This document shows, one piece after another, positions 1-8,349 of a stretch of DNA of 64,000 nucleotides. A model generated the notes under the pieces. The model did not search any database, was not told the origin of the DNA, and was given only the letters and a program-made list of their open reading frames with translations. Every line of letters starts with the position of its first letter. Position 1 is the first letter of the stretch. The position numbers and the translations under genes were made by a program. Source of the stretch: Methanosarcinales archaeon Met12. Its GTDB lineage: Archaea > Halobacteriota > UBA148 > JAJOKI01. The DNA lies in assembly GCA_002813105.2 (NCBI GenBank), contig CP017966.2, positions 1,003,437 to 1,067,436 of the forward strand, read 5' to 3'.

Positions 1-351
1 ATTTAAATCTGAACGGTTTTTGAACTTCGCTACTATGATGGCATCGTATTCGCCTGTGACATCATATACTGCTGAAACGTTCGGCTCTCTGGCGATTGCC
101 TCTTCTATCTCAGGCAAATGCCCGCCTTCGACCACGAGACCTATCAATGCGGTTAAGTCGTAGCCCAGCTTTGAGTAGTCTATGTTCAGTATGAACCCAG
201 TGATTGCTCCAATTTCACGAAGCTTGCTTACCCTGTTATAAACCGTCCCCTCGGCGACCTTAACTTTGCTGGCTATATCCCTATAACTTTTACGCGCATC
301 CTTTTGCAACTCACGAATTATTTTAAGGTCGAGTTCGTCGACTTTGTCCAT
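1..351 (-). CDS. Lrp/AsnC-family transcriptional regulator (3' end beyond window)
   Basis: The reverse strand from an ATG at 351 reads open to the window edge (117 codons, C-terminus missing). It starts MDKVDELDLKIIRELQ, followed by a helix-turn-helix with the family hallmark of a YRDIASKV helix and a GTVYNRVSKL recognition helix. A RAM-type ligand-binding half then begins (IGLVVEGG, VYDVTGEYDAIIVAKF). Lrp/AsnC proteins are DNA-binding feast/famine regulators that often sense amino acids. The gene diverges from glutamine synthetase across 170 bp, so local control of glnA or autoregulation is a reasonable inference. The family call is firm; the target is not known. Confidence 0.9.
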   Translation of the reverse strand, partial: MDKVDELDLKIIRELQKDARKSYRDIASKVKVAEGTVYNRVSKLREIGAITGFILNIDYSKLGYDLTALIGLVVEGGHLPEIEEAIAREPNVSAVYDVTGEYDAIIVAKFKNRSDLN

Positions 352-448
352 GTTATCAATTATATCTTTCAACCTTTAAAAAATTAACTGATTTAAAACA
401 AAGAGGTCTCAAAAAATATGTAAAAATCTATACAAATCACGTATAAAC

Positions 449-464
449 CGAAAGATATTTATAG
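449..464 (+). promoter_or_regulatory. Archaeal BRE/TATA promoter of glnA
   Basis: CGAAA followed by GATATTTATAG matches the archaeal BRE plus TATA pattern. It lies about 60 bp before the glnA ATG, which leaves room for a transcription start near 487-490 and a leader carrying the AAGGTGG Shine-Dalgarno at about 509-515. The surrounding 350-480 region is very A/T rich and separates two divergent genes. Confidence 0.55.
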
Positions 465-521
465 AAATATTCATTTCTTATAAAATAGGTTGGACGCTAA
501 TTAATTTGAAGGTGGTTTAAG

Positions 522-1850
522 ATGAGGTCGAAGGATGAGGGGCAGGTGCTCGAGGCAATAAAAAAACAGGACATAAGATTCATAAGACTCTGGTTCACAG
601 ATATCCTGGGACAACTGAAGAGTTTCGCTATTTCAAGTGATATAATGGAAGAGGCTTTTTCAGAAGGCATGGGCTTTGACGGCTCGTCGATAAAGGGATT
701 TGCCAGAATCGATGAAAGTGACATGCTCGCAAAACCTGACCCAAGTACGCTTAGGATTCTCCCATGGAGGCCAAAGGAGAAGGCGGTAGCGAGTATGTTT
801 TGTGATATCCTTCAGCCAGACGGCACTCCTTACGAAGGCGACCCCCGATATATATTGAAGAGAAATCTGGCACAGTTGGAAAAGACGAACTATACTTTTT
901 ACGTGGGCCCAGAGCTGGAATACTTCTATTTTGAGGACGAGAAACAGCCCAAAATATTGGATATAGGCGGGTATTTCGATCTCACCACCCTAGATGCGGC
1001 AAGCGATCTGCGGCGCGACACGATACTCGCCCTGGAGTCAATGGAGATAAAGGTGGAATATAGCCATCATGAGGTGGGGCCATCTCAACACGAGATAGAT
1101 TTGTGCTATAGCGATGCACTCACCATGGCAGATACTGTAATGACTTATAGACTGGTGGTTAAAGAGATAGCGCAAAACCACGGCGTATATGCCACATTTA
1201 TGCCAAAGCCCATATCAGGGGTAAATGGGAGTGGCATGCATACACACCAATCTTTATTCAAGGGGGATAAAAACATATTTTTTGACTCGGGTGACGAATA
1301 TTATCTATCCGATGTTGCTAAAAGATATATCGCAGGATTGTTAAAGCATGCACCGGAGATTACGTCCATCACCAACCAATATGTCAATTCATATAAACGC
1401 CTGGTTCCAGGCTATGAGGCGCCTGTGTATATATCATGGGCCCGAAGAAACCGGTCTACATTGGTCAGAGTGCCCATGTATAAGCCAGGGAAGGAAAAAG
1501 CAACGAGAATCGAGTACCGCAGTCCAGATCCTGCATGCAATCCGTATCTGGCCTTCTCGGTAATGCTGGCGGCAGGTATGGAAGGGATTAAAAACAAATA
1601 TGAATTGCCAGAACCAACTGAGAAAGATGTTTTTCATATGAGTGAGCAGGAAAGAGAGAAGGATGGGATAGAGTCGCTTCCAGGCAGTCTGATTGACGCT
1701 GTCAAACTGACTGAGAAAAGTGAACTGGTACGAAAAGCGCTGGGCGATCATACCTTCAACAACTTTATCGAGAATAAAAAGATAGAGTGGGATGGATACA
1801 AAGTATGCGTCCATCCTTATGAGATAGAAAAGTATCTGCCAATATTATGA
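522..1850 (+). CDS. glnA: Type I glutamine synthetase
   Basis: Makes glutamine from glutamate, ammonia and ATP in the cytoplasm. The 442-residue length is that of the GSI-alpha group. Visible motifs are GFDGSSIKGF (51-60) of the Asp latch region, NGSGMHTHQSL (about 234-244) with ammonium/metal residues, RNRSTLVRVP (about 309-318) of the ATP site and EYRSPDPACNPY (about 330). The shorter alpha form usually lacks adenylylation control. An AAGGTGG ribosome site lies 7 nt before the ATG. With the glutamate synthase at 3225-4814 it would give a GS-GOGAT route of nitrogen assimilation. An Lrp-type regulator diverges from it. Confidence 0.97.
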   Translation: MRSKDEGQVLEAIKKQDIRFIRLWFTDILGQLKSFAISSDIMEEAFSEGMGFDGSSIKGFARIDESDMLAKPDPSTLRILPWRPKEKAVASMFCDILQPDGTPYEGDPRYILKRNLAQLEKTNYTFYVGPELEYFYFEDEKQPKILDIGGYFDLTTLDAASDLRRDTILALESMEIKVEYSHHEVGPSQHEIDLCYSDALTMADTVMTYRLVVKEIAQNHGVYATFMPKPISGVNGSGMHTHQSLFKGDKNIFFDSGDEYYLSDVAKRYIAGLLKHAPEITSITNQYVNSYKRLVPGYEAPVYISWARRNRSTLVRVPMYKPGKEKATRIEYRSPDPACNPYLAFSVMLAAGMEGIKNKYELPEPTEKDVFHMSEQEREKDGIESLPGSLIDAVKLTEKSELVRKALGDHTFNNFIENKKIEWDGYKVCVHPYEIEKYLPIL

Positions 1851-2322
1851 CAATTTCTTCCCTTTTTAACCACCCGATGCATCTCGAACAATGCTTTTTT
1901 GATATCTGCCACATTCCTGATTCCGAAAGCCGCAATGGTGCCATTGAAAGTTTCATCATTAAAAGAAAGGTTTTCAGCATCGTTCTGGATGTAGTAGATA
2001 TTCTCTATATTCCTTTTTTTAATTTTCCTGGCACACAACTTCAGCATTTCTTCACAGAAATCCGAGGCGATTACATTGCTTTTTTTGAACCCTCTATTGC
2101 CACATCACCTGTTCCTGAACAGACATCAAGTATATACCTGGATGGCAGTTTTGATACTGCAAACCGCCGCCAGCATCTATCCCGCCCCATGCTCAACAGG
2201 TGATTGAGAAGGCCATATCTATGGGAAATTCCTGCAAACATTTTCCGGATACTATTCTTTTTTATGCAATTGATTCCTCTTTGTTGTGATTTTCTCCTTT
2301 GAAAAACCAGGATGAAAATCAA
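1851..2322 (-). pseudogene. Broken ubiE/menG-like quinone C-methyltransferase
   Basis: On the minus strand the upstream part (from 2322) reads RKMFAGISHRYGLLNHLLSMG and then LDVCSGTGDVAIEGSKK, the N-terminus and SAM-binding motif I of the UbiE/MenG methyltransferases. It stops at 2071 just after a run of seven A. The -1 frame continues the same protein: SNVIASDFCEEMLKLC, then AENLSFNDETFNGTIAAFGIRNV, the family's motif II/III region. A second frame slip near 1865 follows VVKKG, and the last ~65 residues of the family are missing because the reading frame runs into the 3' end of glnA. I read it as a truncated, frameshifted relic. A functional product would need frameshifting and would still lack its C-terminus. 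Confidence 0.8.
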
Positions 2323-2364
2323 TTTACCAAAACTTATAACTTATCTCGATTATAAGAAGAAGGT

Positions 2365-3003
2365 ATGAACAAAATAGATAGCAAGGATATTAAATCAGAG
2401 GTAATGCGTGTCATCCTTAATATCTCAAAAAGTCTTGCCAGAGAGAATCAGGGCGCTTTATTCATAATAGCGGACAGGGATAAAATCGAGGGCAACTACC
2501 ACCTCCACTACCCCCAAATCCAGTTTGCAGGAAATCTCCTGAGTAATGGAATGGATTCCGTAGTTGAAAAGCTTGCTACACTCGACGGGGCCGTAATTCT
2601 AACGCCTGACGGCGAGCTTGTGGCATATGGTTCAAGGATATTAAAATCAGAAACCTTACTCGGTTTCGGCACAAAACATGCGGCTGCACGCGGCATTACA
2701 TTATACGATGACTCTTTCACTGCAGTCCTTGTATCAGAAGAGAGCAGCTGGATAAAGGTCTTCCAGAAAGGAGATGCGGTTCTCGAGACCGATTCCATAG
2801 CTATTGAACCTCCCACGCTTGACAAGGTTTCCCGCTTTCTCATAAACCATGACATGGCACTGCTTGCAGGCGCTGGAATAACGGTAGCTGCAGGAATAGT
2901 ATCAGCCCCTGCGGTATTGATTGTGGGAGGGGCTTATATGGTGGTAAAAACAGCAGGTCAGGTAATCTCCTCGGCTATAAAGAAAGAAAAGAAGCGATAT
3001 TAA
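2365..3003 (+). CDS. Membrane-anchored DisA_N / diadenylate-cyclase-like protein, active site degenerate
   Basis: 212 residues. The middle matches the diadenylate cyclase (DAC, DisA_N) fold: DGAVILTPDGELVAYG (about 74-89) corresponds to the DGA motif, and GTKHAAARGI (about 102-111) sits where active enzymes have GTRHRAA. The RHR motif is therefore KHA here, losing both arginines, so cyclic-di-AMP synthesis is doubtful; nucleotide binding or sensing is possible. A strongly hydrophobic segment (about 165-198, LLAGAGITVAAGIVSAPAVL) is followed by a basic tail (KKEKKRY), suggesting a C-terminal membrane anchor. A GAAGGT ribosome site precedes the ATG. Fold assignment is by motif spacing only. Confidence 0.7.
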   Translation: MNKIDSKDIKSEVMRVILNISKSLARENQGALFIIADRDKIEGNYHLHYPQIQFAGNLLSNGMDSVVEKLATLDGAVILTPDGELVAYGSRILKSETLLGFGTKHAAARGITLYDDSFTAVLVSEESSWIKVFQKGDAVLETDSIAIEPPTLDKVSRFLINHDMALLAGAGITVAAGIVSAPAVLIVGGAYMVVKTAGQVISSAIKKEKKRY

Positions 3004-3224
3004 AGGGGAAATAGTGCCTGAAAAATCCTCTTTCATCTTCTCAAGGCAGTTTCTTCGTCAAGGGCGATGGTGATTCTTATGGGATTTTTCATGGTTTTAG
3101 TTTTGTAATATTACATTATAACCTTTCGTGGCAATTGTTGTTTTTATGAAAATTTCTCAAATAGGCTTTTATTCTAACTAAACGTTACGTTTCATGTAGA
3201 ATATAGGATATAGGAGTTCTATAA

Positions 3225-4814
3225 ATGGCTGACATATATGCAAACGCAAGGTCTACAACCGGTACCGCTACGCGATTTAAGGATATAAGCCCCACAAGCG
3301 GCATGTGCCCTATTTGCGTAAAGAACTGTACAGTTTTATGTGAGATTGGCAAATCTGCCTTCAGAGGCAGAGAGGTGTTATATCCAGCGCCTGAAGAATT
3401 TGGACATAGCACCGCAGCATCAAATAAAGATTATGGACTGGATTGGTCGCATTTTCAGATATTGACCGATGTGTTGGGGGCAGAGGGAATAGAGCCAGAC
3501 CCAGACAGGGCAATTTTCCCAGCTGCGGATGTCAAAACATCTGCTGGAGGAGTTCCGCTTAAGGTACCAGCATTCACGGCAGGATTGGGTTCCACTGCAG
3601 TGGCGCAGAATTACTGGAACGGATTGGCTGTGGGCGCAGCCATCTCGGGCACCATCCAGGTTATTGGGGAAAATATCTGCGGAATGGATATGAATTTGAA
3701 AATCACGAATGGAGAGGTAGCGCACTCGGATAGTCTAAAGTATAGGGTTGACAAATACAGGGAATTCTGGGATGGTGTGCATGGCGACATAGTCGTCCAG
3801 ACCAACGTGGAAGACCAGCGATTGGGCGTTGACAAGTATGCACTCTCTAAGTTAGAGGTCAACATCATCGAAAGGAAGTGGGGGCAGGGTGCCAAAGCTA
3901 TCGGCGGCGAGGTAAGAATCGATGATATCGCCAAGGCGATAGAACTAAAAAGAAGGGGCTATGTTGTACTCCCAGACCCAGAAGACTCAAGCGTGCAGAG
4001 GGCTTTTAAAGAGGGCGCGTTCAAGACATTTGAGAGGCACAGCAGAGTTGGGTTTCCGACGCATGAGGGTTTCGTAGAGGACGTGGAGAATCTAAGAGCA
4101 CAAGGGGCTAAGCGCGTATTCCTTAAGACTGGGGCGTACAGGCCAGTAATAACTGCGTTCACGCTCAAGGCGGCTTCGGAAGCAAAGATTGACCTGCTTA
4201 CATTTGATGGTGCAGGCGGAGGGACGGGTATGAGTCCAGTACCTATGATGAACGAGTGCGCCACGCCAACCGTATATCTACAAGCACAGGTTATGAAATG
4301 TATAGAATTGCTGAAGAAGAAGGGCAGATATGTGCCAGATATTGCATTCGCTGGCGGGTTCGTCAACGAAACGCAGATGTTCAAGTCGATAGCAATGAGC
4401 GATATGGGCAGCGGTCCGCATGTGAAGGCCATTGCAATGGCAAGGGCTCCGATAACCGCAGTGATGAAGGCAGAACACTTTGTTGAACTGGCGAATGAGG
4501 GCAAATTGCCAAGGTCATTTGAACAAAATTATGGCGCAGCTCCAGAGCAGTTCTTTATTGCAATGTCCGACCTGGTGGATGAGTATGGTGCACGCGCCAG
4601 GGAGCTCCCAGCTGGTGCGGTTGGATTGTATACCTACTATGTTGACCGGCTTGGAACAGGTCTGAAGCAATTGATGGCAGGCTCAAGAAAGTTCAAGCTG
4701 AATCTGATAAGCAGAAACGATATTGCGTCCATATCAGAGATTGCAGAGAGAGTTACAGGCATTCCAATGATAGACAAGATCGAGAGCGACTTGATGGAGA
4801 GCATTCTTTCTTAA
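3225..4814 (+). CDS. FMN-binding glutamate synthase domain protein
   Basis: 529 residues, the single-domain archaeal type of glutamate synthase large-subunit core, which makes glutamate from 2-oxoglutarate with glutamine-derived ammonia. The N-terminus has a cysteine cluster (C28, C31, C35, C39) that could bind an Fe-S centre. The flavin/substrate barrel is shown by LTFDGAGGGTGMSPVP (about 325-340) and nearby AGGFVNET. There is no amidotransferase domain, so a separate glutaminase or free ammonia must supply nitrogen. TAGGAG lies upstream of the ATG. It is separated from glnA by one gene and one relic. Electron donor (ferredoxin or NADPH) cannot be told from sequence. A related FMN-dependent methanogen paralogue with another substrate remains possible. 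Confidence 0.85.
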   Translation: MADIYANARSTTGTATRFKDISPTSGMCPICVKNCTVLCEIGKSAFRGREVLYPAPEEFGHSTAASNKDYGLDWSHFQILTDVLGAEGIEPDPDRAIFPAADVKTSAGGVPLKVPAFTAGLGSTAVAQNYWNGLAVGAAISGTIQVIGENICGMDMNLKITNGEVAHSDSLKYRVDKYREFWDGVHGDIVVQTNVEDQRLGVDKYALSKLEVNIIERKWGQGAKAIGGEVRIDDIAKAIELKRRGYVVLPDPEDSSVQRAFKEGAFKTFERHSRVGFPTHEGFVEDVENLRAQGAKRVFLKTGAYRPVITAFTLKAASEAKIDLLTFDGAGGGTGMSPVPMMNECATPTVYLQAQVMKCIELLKKKGRYVPDIAFAGGFVNETQMFKSIAMSDMGSGPHVKAIAMARAPITAVMKAEHFVELANEGKLPRSFEQNYGAAPEQFFIAMSDLVDEYGARARELPAGAVGLYTYYVDRLGTGLKQLMAGSRKFKLNLISRNDIASISEIAERVTGIPMIDKIESDLMESILS

Positions 4815-4818
4815 CTGT

Positions 4819-5631
4819 TTATTCAACCAAATTCAGGTTGAAGTTCAGCCATCCTGCCGAATGTGTGAGTGCCCCCATTGAGATTATGTCAACTCCAGTA
4901 TCAGCGTAATCGTTTAGATTATCGAGTGTGATTCCACCAGATGCCTCAAGCTTCACTCGAGTTCGCAGACTCGCTTTCTTCAATTTTTCCACCGCATCCA
5001 TGATATCCTCTGGAGCCATATTATCGAACATTATGGTATCGATGCCGAGCTGTGCTGCCTTGATGGCATCATTTGTATCCTCCACTTCGACCTCTATATT
5101 CTTTTCAGGATGGAGTTCTCGTGCTTTATCAATAACTGCCTTTAAACCTGCTATTTTGATATGGTTGTCCTTGATCAGGACGGCTTCAGCCAGATTGAAC
5201 CTGTGCGGATGACCGCCGCCTATTTTGATGGCCTTTTTCTCAAATTTCCTGAATCCTGGAGTGGTCTTTCTGGTGCCAGCAATCGTCACGCCCTTACTGC
5301 ACTTCACACATGACCGAGTGAGCGTGGCGATGCCGCTCATTCGTCCCAAAAAGTTCAGCGCCAATCGTTCTCCAACGAGAATTGATCTGGCATTTCCACT
5401 CACCTCTAAAATCACGTCACCCTTCTTGAACTCGGCACCATCTCTGAATTTAGATTGAACATCAAGTCCGAAATGCTCGAATATTTGTTTCGCCTCCTCG
5501 AGACCGGCTAAAATACCGTCTTCGCCTGCCTTGATGTGCGCTTTAACATGGACATCTGGAACTGCCGCTCCAGTGATGTCCCCTGAACCAACATCCTCTT
5601 CGAGGAAGCGCTTGAGTTCGACAGTTCTCAT
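4819..5631 (-). CDS. nadC: Nicotinate-nucleotide pyrophosphorylase (quinolinate phosphoribosyltransferase)
   Basis: Converts quinolinate and PRPP to nicotinate mononucleotide, the last committed step of de novo NAD synthesis. 270 residues, usual family length. Substrate-binding motifs are RKTTPGFR (121-128), GGGHPHRFNL (138-147) and KDNHI (154-158), and the C-terminal barrel has EASGGITLDN and IISMGALTHS. It is convergent with the glutamate synthase gene (4-bp gap) and divergent from nadX and nadA, which supply its substrate. Confidence 0.96.
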   Translation of the reverse strand: MRTVELKRFLEEDVGSGDITGAAVPDVHVKAHIKAGEDGILAGLEEAKQIFEHFGLDVQSKFRDGAEFKKGDVILEVSGNARSILVGERLALNFLGRMSGIATLTRSCVKCSKGVTIAGTRKTTPGFRKFEKKAIKIGGGHPHRFNLAEAVLIKDNHIKIAGLKAVIDKARELHPEKNIEVEVEDTNDAIKAAQLGIDTIMFDNMAPEDIMDAVEKLKKASLRTRVKLEASGGITLDNLNDYADTGVDIISMGALTHSAGWLNFNLNLVE

Positions 5632-5705
5632 GATTCTCTCTAATACTTTTCACTACCACCATAAATCCTTTTATGCTTGTGGCATATTAGTTTCTTCGAT
5701 GTTGA

Positions 5706-5744
5706 AATTTCGTAGAAATTACAACTTGGAATTCCGAAGGAATT
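5706..5744 (+). repeat. Two tandem 6-bp hairpins with 3-nt loops over the nadX ribosome site
   Basis: AATTTC-GTA-GAAATT (5706-5720) and AATTCC-GAA-GGAATT (5730-5744) are both perfect inverted repeats with trinucleotide loops. The second contains the AAGGA that would act as the nadX ribosome-binding site three bases before the ATG region, so folding could hide it. The same style of short hairpin fills the tRNA-Lys intron at 22818-23112. Role is inferred only. Confidence 0.55.
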
Positions 5745-5746
5745 GC

Positions 5747-6559
5747 ATGAAGATAGGGATAGTTGGTTGCGGCGCGATAGGCAAGACGATCTGCAGGGCT
5801 TTCGACCAGGGCATCATCAATGCCCATCTCACGGCGTTATCGGATAGAGACCCCGTATCAGCACAAGAACTTGCCGATTCTCTTGTAAATATACGGCCAA
5901 GGGTCATGGATACATCTGCGCTAATAGATGCGGTTGATCTGGTTGTGGAATGTGCTGCCCAGTCCGCAGTTCCAGATATAGTAATACCTGCGCTGGAAAA
6001 GGGCAGGGATGTGATGATTATGAGCATTGGGGCACTTACGGATGAAAGACTATGGAGACGAATCAAGAGCCTTGCCAGCGAGCATGACTGCAGGGTGTAC
6101 CTGCCCTCTGGTGCGATCGTTGGCTTGGACGGGCTGAAATCCGCCTCGATGGCAAAAATGTCATCCGTCATGCTCATCACCAGGAAGCATCCATCTGGCT
6201 TTCAAGGGGCGCCATATATCGAGCAGCACAAAATAGATTTGAATGCGCTGAAAAAGGCAACCATCATATTCGAGGGATGCGCTGAAGACGCTGTCAGAGC
6301 CTTTCCCGCCAACGTGAACGTAGCCGCTACGTTGAGCCTGGCAGGCATCGGGACTAAAAATACCAGAGTCAGGATTATCGCAGACCCAGCCCTGAGCAGA
6401 AACGTCCATGAAATTTATGTGGAAGGAGAGTTCGGTAAATTCGAGACGCGAGTTGAAAATGTACCGTCTCCAGACAACCCAAGGACGAGTTATCTGGCAG
6501 CACTGTCCACAATTGCCACCCTGAAAAAAATAGTTGATGAAATTCAGATTGGGACATAG
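5747..6559 (+). CDS. nadX: L-aspartate dehydrogenase
   Basis: Oxidises aspartate to iminoaspartate for quinolinate synthase. I chose the ATG at 5747 because it starts MKIGIVGCGAIGKT, with the Rossmann GxGxxG at residues 7-12, and has AAGGA just upstream; the open frame runs back to 5531 but that extension has no family similarity. The resulting 270 residues is the normal length. The C-terminal substrate half includes the conserved NVNVAATLSLAG segment. It is followed after 2 bp by nadA, so the product can pass directly to the next enzyme. L-aspartate oxidase (nadB) is the alternative in other organisms and is not seen here. Confidence 0.93.
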   Translation: MKIGIVGCGAIGKTICRAFDQGIINAHLTALSDRDPVSAQELADSLVNIRPRVMDTSALIDAVDLVVECAAQSAVPDIVIPALEKGRDVMIMSIGALTDERLWRRIKSLASEHDCRVYLPSGAIVGLDGLKSASMAKMSSVMLITRKHPSGFQGAPYIEQHKIDLNALKKATIIFEGCAEDAVRAFPANVNVAATLSLAGIGTKNTRVRIIADPALSRNVHEIYVEGEFGKFETRVENVPSPDNPRTSYLAALSTIATLKKIVDEIQIGT

Positions 6560-6561
6560 TT

Positions 6562-7467
6562 ATGCTACAAGATAAAATACGCCAGTTGAAGGAGGAAAGA
6601 AATGCAATCATACTCGCCCACAACTATCAGATAGGCGAGATACAAGACATCGCGGATTATGTCGGGGATTCACTTGGACTGAGCCAGAAGGCGACGGAAA
6701 GCAATGCGGACGTCATCGTGTTCTGCGGTGTAGATTTCATGGCAGAAAGTGCCGCCATACTAAACCCGGATAAGACCGTCTTGATGCCTGATGTCGGAGC
6801 GACTTGTCCGATGGCTATGATGATCACTCCTGAAGCTTTGCGCGCCGAGAAGAAAAAACATCCAGATGCGGCAGTGGTATGTTACGTGAATACGAGCGCC
6901 GCTGTCAAAGCCGAGAGTGACATATGTTGCACGTCCTCAAACGCTGTCAAAATCGTAAATTCGATGAACGAAAAGGAAATCATCTTCGTTCCTGACAAGA
7001 ACCTGTCGTTATACGTGGCAGCAAAAACGAACAAAAAAATAATACCATGGGATGGATACTGCCCGTCCCACCACATCATCTTAAAAGGAGATGTGCTACT
7101 GGCAAAGGCGAAACATCCGGCAGGGAAGATACTCGTGCACCCGGAATGCCGTCCAGAGGTGATAGAATTAGCAGATGAGGTTTTAAGCACAGGCGGGATG
7201 GTTCGATATGTTAAAGGGTCGTCTGCGATGGGATTCATCATCGGCACCGAGATAGGAATACTATATCGATTGCGCAAGGAGAATCCAGACAAGACATTCT
7301 ATCCTTCATCTAACCAGGCCGTTTGTCCAAATATGAAGAAGAACACGCTGGATAAGGTGGCAAAGGCACTGAAAAATATGGAGCATCAGATCACCGTGCC
7401 AGAGGATATACGCATTAAAGCAAAACAAGCACTGGATAAAATGTTAAAGGTTGGAAGAGATGATTAA
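6562..7467 (+). CDS. nadA: Quinolinate synthase
   Basis: Condenses iminoaspartate with dihydroxyacetone phosphate to quinolinate; a [4Fe-4S] enzyme that is oxygen sensitive. 301 residues. The N-terminus IILAHNYQIGEIQDIADYVGDS is diagnostic. The three cluster cysteines are likely those in VGATCPMA, HPECRPEV and AVCPNMK. It begins 2 bp after nadX and its last 8 bases overlap the start of the prenyltransferase gene, so nadX-nadA-ubiA form one operon. Confidence 0.96.
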   Translation: MLQDKIRQLKEERNAIILAHNYQIGEIQDIADYVGDSLGLSQKATESNADVIVFCGVDFMAESAAILNPDKTVLMPDVGATCPMAMMITPEALRAEKKKHPDAAVVCYVNTSAAVKAESDICCTSSNAVKIVNSMNEKEIIFVPDKNLSLYVAAKTNKKIIPWDGYCPSHHIILKGDVLLAKAKHPAGKILVHPECRPEVIELADEVLSTGGMVRYVKGSSAMGFIIGTEIGILYRLRKENPDKTFYPSSNQAVCPNMKKNTLDKVAKALKNMEHQITVPEDIRIKAKQALDKMLKVGRDD

Positions 7468-8287
7468 ATATCTCGAACTGACCAGGCCGTTGAATTGTCT
7501 GATGGCTGGACTGGCAATCTTGATAGGCAGCATCGTCGGAGCAGGTGGTGCTGTATCTCCATACATGTCCCAGATGGCACTTGCATTCATCGCTGGATGT
7601 GTCATCACGGCAGGTGGCAACGCCATCAATGATTTTTATGATGCGAAAATTGATGCGACCAACAAACCTTTTAGGCCAATACCGAGCGGGCGCGTCAGCG
7701 CTAAGGGTGCCCTCCGTTTCTCTATCGGACTGTTAACAGTCGGCGTTGCTCTATCTTACTTCATAAATTTCATATGCTTTTTGATAGCAATGGCAAATTC
7801 GCTAATTTTAATTTATTATGCCTACCGACTCAAGAGGACGGTGTTATGGGGTAATATTTGCATCGGCTATCTCACCGGTTCGGCGTTCTTGTTCGGTGGA
7901 GCAGCCGTGAACGGCATTGCAGTCACATCAACGCTCTTTATGCTCGCGATGCTAACTACGATCGGGAGGGAAATAGTAAAGGACATGGAAGATTTAGAGG
8001 GAGATAAAAAAGAGGGCGCGGTCACATTACCAATTCGCATAGGAAAACGTAAATCCACAATGGTAGCGTTAATGTTTATCATACTGGCAGTCTTGTTGAG
8101 TCCCATTCCAGTAATATTCGGAATCCTCGGCACCTCATATCTTTTAGTGGTGGCTCTGGCATGCGTCATCTTGTTAGTGGGCGGCGCAGTGATAAAAAAA
8201 TCTCCATCTATGGCATCATTGCTCATCAAGAGTGCGATGGTGGTGGCGCTGTTTGCGTTCATCGTTGGGGCTATGTTAGTCAAATAA
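7460..8287 (+). CDS. UbiA-family prenyltransferase, probable digeranylgeranylglyceryl phosphate synthase
   Basis: A multi-pass membrane enzyme of 275 residues. The two Asp-rich motifs of UbiA prenyltransferases are present: NDFYDAKID (57-65), followed by the family's RPIPSGRVS, and later DMEDLEGDKKEG. This arrangement fits the archaeal enzyme that attaches the second geranylgeranyl chain to geranylgeranylglyceryl phosphate in ether-lipid synthesis. I chose the ATG at 7460, inside the end of nadA; a TTG at 7451 would add three residues. Together with egsA at 56618-57733 it supports an archaeal membrane. Other UbiA activities cannot be excluded. Confidence 0.85.
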   Translation: MIKYLELTRPLNCLMAGLAILIGSIVGAGGAVSPYMSQMALAFIAGCVITAGGNAINDFYDAKIDATNKPFRPIPSGRVSAKGALRFSIGLLTVGVALSYFINFICFLIAMANSLILIYYAYRLKRTVLWGNICIGYLTGSAFLFGGAAVNGIAVTSTLFMLAMLTTIGREIVKDMEDLEGDKKEGAVTLPIRIGKRKSTMVALMFIILAVLLSPIPVIFGILGTSYLLVVALACVILLVGGAVIKKSPSMASLLIKSAMVVALFAFIVGAMLVK

Positions 8288-8349
8288 CACAATTACGAAT
8301 CCATTATATGGTAGAACAACTAAATAGAAAGTGAAGGAGAGGATTAAAA

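Noticed and set aside
5531..5746. N-terminal extension of nadX from an upstream ATG
   Set aside because: It overlaps the divergent nadC start, has no family similarity and the ATG at 5747 has the Rossmann start and a ribosome site.
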